Assembly (NCBI GenBank): GCA_045532145.1
Contig: JAZSFJ010000096.1
Span: 1 to 30,459, forward strand
Source: SIG459 sp045532145
GTDB lineage: Bacteria; Bacillota; Clostridia; Oscillospirales; Oscillospiraceae
Direction: 5' to 3'
Length of the DNA: 30,459 nt
Shown: positions 16,046-23,672 of the stretch, piece after piece
How positions within the stretch are numbered: position 1 is the stretch's first letter
Layout: every line of letters starts with the position of its first letter
Position numbers and translations under genes: made by a program
The notes under the pieces: generated by a model
The model's input: only the letters and a program-made list of their open reading frames with translations
Databases searched by the model: none
Told to the model about the DNA's origin: nothing

Positions 16046-17344
16046 TTATTCAGCGTCTTCGGCCTTAACGTCGGTAGCGACAGCGGCTTCGGCAACAATG
16101 TCGGCAGCCTTTCTCATCTTAAGGTCGCGGGCGATGATCTCGGTGGAGACAGCCTTCTTCAGCTCTTCAACATCCATGCTGTAAGCTTCGGCAGCGGTGG
16201 TGTACTCATTCTCGATGTCCTCGTCGGAAATGACAATGCCCTCAGCCTCGGCGCAAGCCTCGAGGAAGATCTGGGTGCGGACATCGTTGGAAGCGGAGGG
16301 ACGGATCATGGAGCGGAAGGTCATCTCATCCATGCCCATCATGCCAAGATACTGGCCAAACTCCATGCCCTGCATTGCGCAGTTGCGTGCGTAGTCCTCG
16401 CATACGTTGTTGACCTGCTCGTCGATCATAACGTCGGGAACTTCAACTTCCATGTTGTCAACAGCCTTCTGGAGAGCAGCGGACTTGAAATCCTTCTCGG
16501 CGTTCTCGCTCTTGCGGGCCTCGATTTCAGCCTTCAGAGAAGCCTTGTACTCTTCGAGAGTGTCGAACTCGGAAACATCCTTGGCGAACTCATCGTCCAG
16601 CTCGGGGAGAACGGTCTCCTTGACCTCGTTGACCTTCACGTGGAAGACAACGGCTGCGCCTGCAAGCTCGGGGGTATAGTTCTCGGGGAAGGTGATGTCG
16701 ATATCCTTCTCCTCGCCGGCCTTCATGCCAACAACCTGCTCCTCGAAGCCGGGAACAAAGCTGCCGGAGCCCAGAGTGAGGTCAAAGCCCTCGCCCTTGC
16801 CGCCGTCAAAAGCAACGCCGTCCTTGAAGCCTTCAAAGTCGATGTTGGCGGTGTCGCCGTTAGCAGCCTCGCGCTCAACGGTAGCGATGCGTGCGCCCTT
16901 CTTCTGCTCCTTGGCGAGCTCAGCGGCGATTTCTTCCTCGGAAACCTCTACGGTCTCCTTGTAAACCTCGAGACCCTTGTACTCACCCAGCTTTACCTCG
17001 GGGTAGAGAGCGATCTCGAAATCGATGGTGGCGTTCTTCTCGCCGTCAACGTTGAAGTTAACAATAGCGGGAGCGCCAACGGTGCGGGTCTCGTTTTCCT
17101 TCATGCCCATCTCAAAAGCTTCGGGAGCGAGCTCTTCGATAGCGTCCTCATAGAACACGTCAGTGCCGTACATGCCTTCGATAACCATGCGGGGAGCCTT
17201 GCCCTTGCGGAAGCCGGGGACATAGATGCTCTTCTTGGCCTTCAGATAAGCGCCGTTGACAGCCTTCTCAAATGCTGCAGCTTCGATCTCGACCTGGAAA
17301 CCGAGCTTGCCGTTTTCTTTCTTTTCAAGGTTTTTAACAACCAT
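16046..17344 (-). CDS. tig: Trigger factor (ribosome-associated chaperone)
   Basis: Binds at the ribosome exit tunnel and folds nascent chains. The start at 17344 (MVVKNLEKKENGKLG, 432 residues) has AGGAGGAAG seven bases upstream; a longer reading would overlap that SD. The N-terminal ribosome-binding domain carries the signature VPGFRKGKAPRMV. The FKBP-type prolyl isomerase domain (~155-240) contains GDTANIDFEGFKDGVAFDGG and VGMKAGEEKDIDITFPENY. The C-terminal helical chaperone arms are rich in Glu, Ala and Lys. It heads the clp-lon operon from its own promoter. Confidence 0.97.
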   Translation of the reverse strand: MVVKNLEKKENGKLGFQVEIEAAAFEKAVNGAYLKAKKSIYVPGFRKGKAPRMVIEGMYGTDVFYEDAIEELAPEAFEMGMKENETRTVGAPAIVNFNVDGEKNATIDFEIALYPEVKLGEYKGLEVYKETVEVSEEEIAAELAKEQKKGARIATVEREAANGDTANIDFEGFKDGVAFDGGKGEGFDLTLGSGSFVPGFEEQVVGMKAGEEKDIDITFPENYTPELAGAAVVFHVKVNEVKETVLPELDDEFAKDVSEFDTLEEYKASLKAEIEARKSENAEKDFKSAALQKAVDNMEVEVPDVMIDEQVNNVCEDYARNCAMQGMEFGQYLGMMGMDEMTFRSMIRPSASNDVRTQIFLEACAEAEGIVISDEDIENEYTTAAEAYSMDVEELKKAVSTEIIARDLKMRKAADIVAEAAVATDVKAEDAE

Positions 17345-17417
17345 GGGGTTCTTCCTCCTATACATTTATCAGAAAAGTTTTTTAATTTCTATGTCAGTTG
17401 CCAAAACATACCGATTT

Positions 17418-17446
17418 AGTATAACAGATTCATCGGCAAAATGCAA
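17418..17446 (-). promoter_or_regulatory. Promoter of the tig-clpP-clpX-lon-engB operon
   Basis: Minus strand: -35 TTGCAT (17441-17446), 17-base spacer, -10 TATACT (17418-17423), about 75 bases before the tig ATG. It shares the TTGCATTT octamer with three other promoters here. No CIRCE or CtsR-type operator was recognised next to it. Confidence 0.75.
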
Positions 17447-17454
17447 ACTATTTC

Positions 17455-18141
17455 TTACATTATTTTAAGCGGAATAAACAAAAGATGGTCGGCAGAGATG
17501 AGTCTGAAGCGTATTCCGTGGCTCTCCCCCTCAAAAGCGGCGTTGCGCCCGGCAGAATGGAGGTGGCCATAGTAGCATTTTTTCACCCCGTAGCGCTCCA
17601 TGAGCTCAAGCATGGGAGTGCATTCGTAGCCCAGCATCTTGGGTGGATAGTGGAGAAATACTATTTTCTCCCTCTCCCCTGCCGCTTTCAGGCTTGCTTC
17701 AAGGCGGATAAGCTCCCGCTCCGTCATCTTTCTGTCGTGCTCACGGCTCACGTTACCCTCGGCGGCCCAGCCTCTTGTGCCGCAGATGGCCACATCATCA
17801 TAAAGAAAGCAGTTATTATTGAGAATATCTATGCTGTCTATGCCCTTTTCCTCAAAAAACTTCTTCGCCTTGCTTGCGGTGGACCACCAGTAGTCATGGT
17901 TTCCCTTAAGTATTATCTTTTTGCCCGGTATGCGGTGGATATAGAGAAAATCCTCTGCCGCCTCCTCAAGGCTCATGCCCCAGGTGAGGTCGCCGCAAAT
18001 AACGGTGGTGTCCCCCTCCTTAATAAGAGAGAGGCCCTCACTGAGCTTTTGTGTGTAATTTTCCCAGCGTCCTCCGAAAACGTCCATGGGCTTATCGCAG
18101 CCAAGGGAGAGGTGAAGGTCGCCTATAACAAATAAAGACAT
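17455..18141 (-). CDS. Calcineurin-like metallophosphoesterase
   Basis: A 228-residue protein of the calcineurin-like phosphoesterase superfamily. The dimetal motifs appear in order: GDLHLS (7-12), CGDLTWG (~49-55), KGNHDYWW (~78-85), a FLHYPP histidine near 164, and GHLHSA near 191. The SD GGAGA precedes the ATG. Substrate is unknown; relatives cleave phosphodiesters or phosphomonoesters of many kinds. It stands alone, between the tig promoter and a divergent DUF1540 gene. A TATAAT (18159-18164) is upstream, but no convincing -35 goes with it, and it overlaps the divergent sigma-G-like promoter. Confidence 0.9.
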   Translation of the reverse strand: MSLFVIGDLHLSLGCDKPMDVFGGRWENYTQKLSEGLSLIKEGDTTVICGDLTWGMSLEEAAEDFLYIHRIPGKKIILKGNHDYWWSTASKAKKFFEEKGIDSIDILNNNCFLYDDVAICGTRGWAAEGNVSREHDRKMTERELIRLEASLKAAGEREKIVFLHYPPKMLGYECTPMLELMERYGVKKCYYGHLHSAGRNAAFEGESHGIRFRLISADHLLFIPLKIM

Positions 18142-18152
18142 GGCTTTCTCCG

Positions 18153-18182
18153 GGAATAATTATAGTTTTTCAAAGCATACTA
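18153..18182 (+). promoter_or_regulatory. Sigma-G-like promoter of the DUF1540 gene
   Basis: GGAATA (18153-18158), 17-base spacer and CATACTA (18176-18182) closely match the Bacillus forespore sigma-G consensus TGAATA-17/18-CATACTA. The predicted start is about 40 bases before the ATG. No good sigma-A promoter was seen in the same interval on this strand. Confidence 0.55.
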
Positions 18183-18228
18183 GTCTCGCCGGTATCAAGT
18201 CCGGCTAACAACACGGAGGTGTGTAAAC

Positions 18229-18411
18229 ATGAAGGATACTCACAGTCACTGCGACAAGCTCGGCGGCGTTGGCTGCAGCGTTCAGAGCTGCATCTATAAC
18301 GACGTAGAATGCAAAGCCTGCACCGCTCAGCACATCAAGGTGGAAAACAGGAGCGACGGCGTTAAGGCCGAGGCAGCCTGCGGCACCTATACCCCCAGAA
18401 CCCAGTTCTGA
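18229..18411 (+). CDS. DUF1540 domain small cysteine-rich protein
   Basis: A 60-residue protein with the DUF1540 pattern: GCSVQSCIYNDVECKACTA, then HIKV and a closing CGTYTP. Six cysteines suggest metal binding or a disulfide-rich fold, but the domain has no assigned function that I know of. The SD GGAGGTG lies nine bases before the ATG. It is divergent from the metallophosphoesterase and convergent with thrC. A sigma-G-like promoter upstream suggests expression in the developing spore. Confidence 0.88.
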   Translation: MKDTHSHCDKLGGVGCSVQSCIYNDVECKACTAQHIKVENRSDGVKAEAACGTYTPRTQF

Positions 18412-18417
18412 GGGAAA

Positions 18418-18440
18418 GGGACAGCGTTTAGCGCTGTCCC
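18418..18440. terminator. Hairpin between the convergent DUF1540 and thrC genes
   Basis: GGGACAGCG (18418-18426) and CGCTGTCCC (18432-18440) form a perfect 9-bp GC-rich stem with a 5-base loop. It is centrally placed between two convergent stop codons. The T-runs on either side are poor, so termination would rest on the stem. Confidence 0.55.
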
Positions 18441-18448
18441 CTTACATA

Positions 18449-19918
18449 TCAGCTGAGGAAAGCTTCAACAGTGTCCCTCATGCCCTCCTTCTCGGTAAAG
18501 TCCTCAAAACGGACAAGGCGCTTATCGAGACCGGAGAGGGGCGCGGGAATCTTAGTGTCGGTTTTTTCGGAAAGTGCGCTGAGAGGCTCTGAAGAGTCGG
18601 TGACGCCAAGAGCATCCAGAACATCCACAGCGAACTTATAGGGGCTTGCGGTGGAGACCACAACTGCGGGGTTCTTTTCGCCCTTTTCCCCGCGGTAGTC
18701 ACAGAGGACCTTATAGGCAACGGCAGTGTGGGTATCCATCAGATAGTGTTTTTCGGCGAAAAGCTCATTGATCTTTGCCTTGGTGGCCTCATCATCGCAG
18801 CAGCCGCAGGCGAAGTCGGAAGCTATGCCGTCCATAACGGATTCATCCACCTTGTAGCAGCCCTCTGCGGAGAGAGCGGACATATAGCCCCTTACCTTTT
18901 CGCTGCCAGCCATGGCATAGAGAAGTCTCTCCAGATTGTTGGAAACGAGGATGTCCATGGAGGGGGAAATGGTGGTATGGAAGGGGCGGTTTTTGTTATA
19001 TTCACCCGTCTTAATAAAGTCGGTGAGAACATTGTTCTCGTTGCTGGCGCAGATAAGTCTGCCCACAGGGAGACCCATTTCCTTGGCATACCAGCCGGCC
19101 AGTATATTGCCAAAGTTGCCGGTGGGCACGCAGAAGTCCAGCTTCCTGCCCATGGCGAGCTTGCCGCTATTGACAAAGTCGCAGTAGGCGGAGAAATAGT
19201 AGACTATCTGAGGCAGCAGGCGGCCCCAGTTGATGGAGTTTGCGGAAGAGAGGAAATAGCCCTTTTCAGCCAGAGCGGCGGCAAAGGTCTTGTCTCCGAA
19301 TATTTTCTTTACGCCGGTCTGTGCATCATCGAAGTTGCCCACAACGGAGCATACGCCAACATTATTGCCGGTCTGGGTGACCATCTGCAGGCGCTGTATA
19401 TCGGAAACACCGTCCTTGGGGTAGAACACAAATATTTTGGTGCCCTCAACATCGGCAAAGCCCTCAAGGGCTGCCTTACCGGTGTCGCCGGAGGTTGCAA
19501 CCAGAATGCAGACGGTCTTATCCTCCCCGGTCTTTTTCAGGGAAGCGGTAAGGAGATGGGGCAGCATCTGCAGGGCCATATCCTTGAAGGCGCAGGTAGG
19601 GCCGTGCCAGAGCTCAAGGAAGGCGGTCTCATCGTCCACGAAGCTCAAAGGTGCAACGGCTTCGCTGTCGAAATTATCACCATAGGCGGCGGTAACGAAG
19701 CTATCAAGCTCCCCGGCGGAAAAATCCTCGAGGAACATAGCCATTATATGGGCAGCTCTGCGTCTGTAGTCCATGGTGCAGAGCTTTGCCAAATCCTGCT
19801 TGTCCACCTTGGGCAGATATTCAGGGACGAAAAGTCCGCCGTCGGCGGCAAGGCCCTTGGCGATGGCCTCGGCTGCGCTTATTTTTATGCTCTCATCTCT
19901 GGTGCTGAAATACTTCAT
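18449..19918 (-). CDS. thrC: Threonine synthase
   Basis: PLP enzyme converting O-phosphohomoserine to threonine. The 489-residue length fits the longer threonine synthase type with an N-terminal domain. The PLP lysine is K112 in HGPTCAFKDMALQ. The phosphate-binding region includes LVATSGDTGKAALEGF, and SANSINWGRLLPQIVYYF and VPTGNFGNILAGWYAKEMG are typical of the family. It begins 10 bases after yraN and appears to be the last gene of the lepB operon, an unusual companion for those genes; no other threonine-pathway gene is present. Confidence 0.96.
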   Translation of the reverse strand: MKYFSTRDESIKISAAEAIAKGLAADGGLFVPEYLPKVDKQDLAKLCTMDYRRRAAHIMAMFLEDFSAGELDSFVTAAYGDNFDSEAVAPLSFVDDETAFLELWHGPTCAFKDMALQMLPHLLTASLKKTGEDKTVCILVATSGDTGKAALEGFADVEGTKIFVFYPKDGVSDIQRLQMVTQTGNNVGVCSVVGNFDDAQTGVKKIFGDKTFAAALAEKGYFLSSANSINWGRLLPQIVYYFSAYCDFVNSGKLAMGRKLDFCVPTGNFGNILAGWYAKEMGLPVGRLICASNENNVLTDFIKTGEYNKNRPFHTTISPSMDILVSNNLERLLYAMAGSEKVRGYMSALSAEGCYKVDESVMDGIASDFACGCCDDEATKAKINELFAEKHYLMDTHTAVAYKVLCDYRGEKGEKNPAVVVSTASPYKFAVDVLDALGVTDSSEPLSALSEKTDTKIPAPLSGLDKRLVRFEDFTEKEGMRDTVEAFLS

Positions 19919-19927
19919 AGTTTCACC

Positions 19928-20284
19928 TCAAAACGCGTTTTCTATGTGGTTTATCCTTACCTCCCCCTTATCTCCAAGGGGCGCGTAAACTTCGATAACG
20001 TCAAATCTGGGCTGCTTTTCCGTTGGATTATTGGATAGCCAAAGCTGGGCCGCGGTCATTATTCGCTGCTGCTTTGAGTAGGTGACAAACTCCTTCGCCT
20101 GAGCAAAGGAGGCATCCTTGCGGAGCTTCACTTCCACAAAGGCTATGTAAGCTCTGTTCTCAGCTATTATGTCCAGCTCGCCGAAGCGGCAGTTATAATT
20201 CATGCCCAGAATCTTGTATCTCTTCTTTTTCAGATAATTTGCGGCCTGCTCCTCTCCGAAGCGGCCCAGAAGCTTTTTATCCAT
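19928..20284 (-). CDS. YraN/UPF0102 family endonuclease-like protein
   Basis: A 118-residue protein with the restriction-endonuclease-like fold of the UPF0102 family. The nuclease-type motif is present: E8-type glutamate in LLGRFGEEQAANYL, then GELDIIAENRAYIAFVEVK with Asp and ExK. Function is not settled; a role in DNA processing is suspected from the fold. It starts 1 base after the rnhB stop, the conserved rnhB-yraN arrangement. No independent SD is obvious, so translation is coupled. Confidence 0.92.
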   Translation of the reverse strand: MDKKLLGRFGEEQAANYLKKKRYKILGMNYNCRFGELDIIAENRAYIAFVEVKLRKDASFAQAKEFVTYSKQQRIMTAAQLWLSNNPTEKQPRFDVIEVYAPLGDKGEVRINHIENAF

Positions 20285-20285
20285 A

Positions 20286-20894
20286 TCAGTGCATCTTCTT
20301 CAAAAAGGAAGGTCTGTGGATGGGGCTCATGCCGTGCTCACGAATGGCGGCATAGTGGACCTTGGTGCCGTAGCCCTTGTGCTTTTCAAAGGCATACTCG
20401 GGGTATTTCTCCGCCATTTCCAGCATATAGCGGTCTCGGGTGACCTTGGCAAGGATGCTGGCTGCAGCTATGGAGGCGCAGCGTGCGTCCCCGTGCACCA
20501 CGGTGCGGCTTTCAATCTCTATACCCGCGTTGCGGTTTCCATCTATGAGAGCAAGGGCGGGCTTTTGGTCAAGCTGTGCTATAGCCCTGTTCATAGCGAG
20601 ATAGGTGGCGCCGAGAATATTCAGCTCCTCTATCTCCTCCACGGTGGCAAAGGCTATGCCGTAGCTTATGGCGGAATCCTTTATCTTGTCAAAAAGGGCT
20701 TCACGCTTTTTTTCCGTGAGCTTTTTGGAGTCGTTAAGTCCCTCTATCTCAAGGCCGCGGGGCAGTATCACAGCGGCAGCACAAACAGGGCCGGCAAGAG
20801 GGCCTCTTCCCGCCTCGTCCACTCCGCAGATTGGGGATATTCCCTCATCCAGAAGCTCATTCTCAAGCTCCCAGAGCTCTACTTTCTCTTCCAT
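20286..20894 (-). CDS. rnhB: Ribonuclease HII
   Basis: Cleaves RNA in RNA-DNA hybrids and starts removal of misincorporated ribonucleotides. The 202 residues contain the active-site motif GVDEAGRGPLAGPV, with its Asp-Glu pair, and HGDARCASIAAASILAKVTRDRYM, with the third acidic residue. The C-terminal YGTKVHYAAIREHGMSPIHRPSF is typical. It begins 3 bases after the rbgA stop. Confidence 0.96.
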   Translation of the reverse strand: MEEKVELWELENELLDEGISPICGVDEAGRGPLAGPVCAAAVILPRGLEIEGLNDSKKLTEKKREALFDKIKDSAISYGIAFATVEEIEELNILGATYLAMNRAIAQLDQKPALALIDGNRNAGIEIESRTVVHGDARCASIAAASILAKVTRDRYMLEMAEKYPEYAFEKHKGYGTKVHYAAIREHGMSPIHRPSFLKKMH

Positions 20895-20897
20895 GGC

Positions 20898-21776
20898 TCA
20901 GTCCTCTGGGGGAGCTTCAAGGCTTATGCGGCCAAGCTTTCCGTCGTGATACTCGCTGAGGAGCACATTGGCCATGCGCTCAATGTCGTACTCTCCCCGG
21001 CTTATTAGGAAGCCGCGCTTTTTGGCGGCGTCTTCCAAAAGCTCAAAGCCGTTTTTCTCGGCATCGGGAGTGAATTTATAGCGCTGCTCTATGGCCTCTG
21101 GCTTCAGGGCCCGGAGGCGCAGCATGAAGTTGGCCGCAAGGGTCTCTTTGTCCAGCACGTCCGCCTTGATGGCGTTGGTGAGAGCCAGAGCTTCGCCCAC
21201 CTCCTGAGAGTCGAACTTGGGCCAGAGTATGCCGGGGGTGTCCAGCAAATCAAGACCTTTGTCTATGCTTATCCACTGCTTGCCTCTGGTGACGCCGGGC
21301 TTGTCTCCGGCGATGGCAGCTTTGCGACCAGCGACCTTGTTGATAAAGGTGCTTTTGCCAACATTGGGGATGCCAAGGATCATAATGCGCAGGGGCCTTG
21401 TGCCCTGTCCCTTGGCCTCGTAGGCGGCTATTTTTTCTTTGAGAACACTGCGTACGGCGGGAACAAAATTATTCACGCCCTTGCCGGTTTTTGCATCGGT
21501 CTCAAGAACCGCAAAACCCTTTTTGCGGAAATAGTCTCTCCAACGGGCTGTAACTGCGGGGTCGGCCAGGTCTGTGCGGTTTAAGATTATAAGTCTGGGC
21601 TTATCCCCTGCAAGGCGGTCTATATCCGGATTGCGGCTTGAAAAGGGGATGCGGGCGTCAAGAAGCTCGCAGACCGCGTCCACCATCTTCATATTTTCTT
21701 CTATCATTCTCTGGGCCTTGGTCATGTGACCGGGGAACCATTGAATGACCATCTTTTCGTATGCGTTTTCTGCCAT
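20898..21776 (-). CDS. rbgA: Ribosome biogenesis GTPase RbgA (YlqF)
   Basis: A circularly permuted GTPase needed late in 50S assembly. The 292 residues show the permuted order: G4-like LNRTDLAD first, then G1 GIPNVGKST and G3 DTPGILWP. The N-terminal IQWFPGHMTKAQRMI is the family hallmark. The G4 motif has NRTD in place of NKxD, a common conservative change. The SD AAGGTG precedes the ATG, 10 bases after lepB. The C-terminal helical domain (~200-285) ends with the KKRGFLISRGEYDIERM region. Confidence 0.96.
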   Translation of the reverse strand: MAENAYEKMVIQWFPGHMTKAQRMIEENMKMVDAVCELLDARIPFSSRNPDIDRLAGDKPRLIILNRTDLADPAVTARWRDYFRKKGFAVLETDAKTGKGVNNFVPAVRSVLKEKIAAYEAKGQGTRPLRIMILGIPNVGKSTFINKVAGRKAAIAGDKPGVTRGKQWISIDKGLDLLDTPGILWPKFDSQEVGEALALTNAIKADVLDKETLAANFMLRLRALKPEAIEQRYKFTPDAEKNGFELLEDAAKKRGFLISRGEYDIERMANVLLSEYHDGKLGRISLEAPPED

Positions 21777-21786
21777 TATAACACCT

Positions 21787-22467
21787 TTACTTTACAAAAC
21801 CGATTTTGTCCAGGGGGGATATTCTGAATATCACCCTGCCCAGTATTTTGCCCGTCTCCACGCAGCCTATGGTATCGGTGCGGCTGTCGGTGGAGCCGTT
21901 GCGGTTATCTCCCATGACGAACACACATCCATCGGGAACGGTTATCTCTCCGTTGAAATCCTGACTGTCATAATAGAGATAGTTGCCGTACTCCTTGGTG
22001 TAGGGCTCGTCCAGAGCTACACCATCCACTATCACGGTGCAGGTTTCAAAATCAATGTCCACCGTCTGGCCCTCGGTGGCGATGACACGCTTTACAATGG
22101 GGTCATTGCGGAAGCTCTCCTGACGGAGCACCACGATATCGCCGTATTCGGGGGTGTAGAACAGGTCGCTGATGATAAGGCGCTCCCCCTGATGGAGGGT
22201 ATTTTCCATGCTGCCGCCCACGACGCCAACAGTGCGTCCCAGGAAGAGGAAAATGAGTATGCAGGCGATGAGGGCGAAGACTATGCACTGAAGCCAGTCA
22301 AAGAGCTCGCTTTTCATCTTCTGCTCCTTTGTCTGGGGTGCAGGAGCCTCAGCTGCAGCAGGGGCGGCGGGAACAGCTTCCGGAGCTTCGTCGGCCACAG
22401 GCTCAAATCTAACGGTATCGGAGAATTCCTCCAGTATTTTATCAACATTATTTTCCATGTTATCCAT
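21787..22467 (-). CDS. lepB: Signal peptidase I
   Basis: Membrane serine protease that removes signal peptides from exported proteins. The start at 22467 (226 residues) has GGAGG seven bases upstream; a much longer upstream reading crosses the promoter and is rejected. An acidic Pro/Ala-rich cytoplasmic tail (~1-50) precedes a single membrane segment (~57-77). The catalytic dyad is S86 in GGSMENTL and K126 in VKRVIA. The downstream box GDNRNGSTDSR is present. It heads lepB-rbgA-rnhB-yraN-thrC. Confidence 0.96.
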   Translation of the reverse strand: MDNMENNVDKILEEFSDTVRFEPVADEAPEAVPAAPAAAEAPAPQTKEQKMKSELFDWLQCIVFALIACILIFLFLGRTVGVVGGSMENTLHQGERLIISDLFYTPEYGDIVVLRQESFRNDPIVKRVIATEGQTVDIDFETCTVIVDGVALDEPYTKEYGNYLYYDSQDFNGEITVPDGCVFVMGDNRNGSTDSRTDTIGCVETGKILGRVIFRISPLDKIGFVK

Positions 22468-22503
22468 ATAAATGCCTCCGTCGAGGAAATAATTAATCAG
22501 TGT

Positions 22504-22533
22504 ATTATATACCCAATCACATACTTCTTGCAA
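22504..22533 (-). promoter_or_regulatory. Predicted promoter of the lepB operon
   Basis: Minus strand: -35 TTGCAA (22528-22533), 18-base spacer, -10 TATAAT (22504-22509), about 37 bases before the ATG. The -35 lies inside one arm of the palindrome at 22523-22556. Confidence 0.6.
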
Positions 22534-22556
22534 GCAGAAGTTTGCTTGCAAGAAGT
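22523..22556. repeat. Perfect 14-bp palindrome between divergent promoters
   Basis: ACTTCTTGCAAGCA (22523-22536) and TGCTTGCAAGAAGT (22543-22556) are exact reverse complements with a 6-base centre. One arm covers the predicted lepB -35; the other ends 9 bases before the -35 of the plus-strand gene. It has no T-run. An operator serving both directions, or a mobile-element relic, are both possible. Confidence 0.7.
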
Positions 22557-22564
22557 TTGGGCTG

Positions 22565-22593
22565 TTGAAAATTTCCCAGGTCTTTGGTATTAT
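22565..22593 (+). promoter_or_regulatory. Predicted promoter of the 22628 gene
   Basis: Plus strand: -35 TTGAAA (22565-22570), 17-base spacer, -10 TATTAT (22588-22593). The start site would be about 28 bases before the TTG codon, with a G-rich SD between. Confidence 0.65.
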
Positions 22594-22627
22594 CTCCCCA
22601 TGGGATACGAAAAAGGGGGGGACTATA

Positions 22628-23050
22628 TTGGAAAAGCTTAATTTATGGGGCCGGGAGCTTGAGATAGACCGTGACGCCACCATTGGCTGGTACGAAAAGG
22701 CCGATACGTGGGGCTGCGAATGCGTTTCCTGCAAAAATTTTGTTGCCCTTGCCAGGAAGCGTGAGCTACCCACTCCACTGCTTGAGGCTTTGGACAGTCT
22801 TGGTATCCCGGCCGAAAAGGCCACCTATGTGTGCAAAATAGTTCCCAAAGGCAATGGCAACCTGTACCAGTTCAGCTATCGTATTGTAGGAAAGAAACTG
22901 GACGAATCAACTGAAAGCTTTGATTTGCTGCCGTGGGGTGAGGCACGCTGCTGCCACGAAATATATCCCTACGGAGCACCGGATTTTCCCGAACCACATT
23001 TTGATTTGGAGTTTTGGGTGGTTCTGCCACAGTGGGCAGATGCCGTCTAA
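22628..23050 (+). CDS. Unrecognised protein with a CxCxxC motif
   Basis: A 140-residue protein I cannot assign to a named family. The start is TTG at 22628, after a GGGGGGG SD; earlier in-frame TTGs lie on the promoter. No signal peptide or membrane segment is seen. Visible features are WGCECVSCKNF near residues 28-38, a later Cys pair in EARCCHEIYPYG, and an aromatic C-terminus (PHFDLEFWVVLPQW). The clustered cysteines could bind a metal. It is followed 15 bases later by a GNAT gene, and the two form a plus-strand pair set between minus-strand lepB and rplS. Intact and apparently translated, but function unknown. Confidence 0.8.
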   Translation: MEKLNLWGRELEIDRDATIGWYEKADTWGCECVSCKNFVALARKRELPTPLLEALDSLGIPAEKATYVCKIVPKGNGNLYQFSYRIVGKKLDESTESFDLLPWGEARCCHEIYPYGAPDFPEPHFDLEFWVVLPQWADAV

Positions 23051-23065
23051 CAGGAGATAAAAAAG

Positions 23066-23596
23066 ATGATTAAAAGTATACATATCCGCCCTGCCGGGCT
23101 TTCCGATGCAGAGGCGATTTTGGAGATATACGCTCACTATGTGAAGAATACAGCCATCACCTTTGAATACGATGTGCCCTCCCCGGAGGAATTTGCCGGA
23201 AGGATTGAGAATACGCTGAGGCGGTATCCATACATCGTGGCGGAGCGCGATGGGCAGATAGTGGGTTATGCCTACGCCGGGGTTTTCAAGGACCGGGCGG
23301 CCTATGACCACTGCGTTGAAGTCACGGTGTATCTCCATCCCGAGGTCTGCGGGGCGGGAATTGGCGCAGCCTTGTATGAGGCTCTGGAGGGCTGTCTCGC
23401 GGAGATGGGGATACTTAATCTATATGCCTGCATTGCAGTTACCGGGACAGAGGACGAATATCTCACAAACCGCAGCGCCCGATTCCACGAGCGGGTGGGT
23501 TATCGCACAGCAGGCCGCTTTACAAAGTGCGGCTACAAGTTTGGCCGCTGGTATGACATGGTCTGGATGGAAAAGTTCATCGGGGAGCATTTGTGA
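23066..23596 (+). CDS. GNAT family N-acetyltransferase (phosphinothricin/methionine sulfoximine acetyltransferase-like)
   Basis: A 176-residue acetyl-CoA-dependent acetyltransferase. It opens IRPAGLSDAEAILEIYAHYV and carries TAITFEYDVPSPEEFAGRI, a segment typical of the Pat/MnaT-type group. The acetyl-CoA loop is VCGAGIGAALYEAL near 96-109, and a typical HERVGYRTAGRFTKCGYKFGRWYDMVWMEK end follows. Relatives acetylate methionine sulfoximine and similar amino-acid analogues; the actual substrate is unknown. The SD AGGAGAT precedes the ATG, and it is cotranscribed with the preceding gene. Confidence 0.9.
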   Translation: MIKSIHIRPAGLSDAEAILEIYAHYVKNTAITFEYDVPSPEEFAGRIENTLRRYPYIVAERDGQIVGYAYAGVFKDRAAYDHCVEVTVYLHPEVCGAGIGAALYEALEGCLAEMGILNLYACIAVTGTEDEYLTNRSARFHERVGYRTAGRFTKCGYKFGRWYDMVWMEKFIGEHL

Positions 23597-23605
23597 TATA
23601 TTGGC

Positions 23606-23625
23606 GGCGGGAGCAAGCGCCCGCC
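23606..23625. repeat. GC-rich palindrome after the GNAT gene
   Basis: GGCGGGAGC (23606-23614) pairs with GCGCCCGCC (23617-23625) with one mismatch and a 2-base turn. It sits between the GNAT stop and the bidirectional terminator. It resembles short GC palindromes dispersed in clostridial genomes; no second copy was noticed here. Confidence 0.35.
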
Positions 23626-23640
23626 CTACGATTTAAAATA

Positions 23641-23672
23641 AAAAATCCGCTGTTTTTTAACAGCTGATTTTT
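23641..23672. terminator. Bidirectional terminator between GNAT gene and rplS
   Basis: A 14-bp stem with one mismatch (23641-23654 with 23659-23672, TTTT loop), with A-runs and T-runs at its ends. It lies between convergent stops at 23596 and 23687 and suits both. Confidence 0.8.

Noticed and set aside
22468..22824. N-terminal extension of signal peptidase I by about 119 residues
   Set aside because: It crosses the divergent promoter region and overlaps the plus-strand gene; the ATG at 22467 has a strong SD and gives a normal length.
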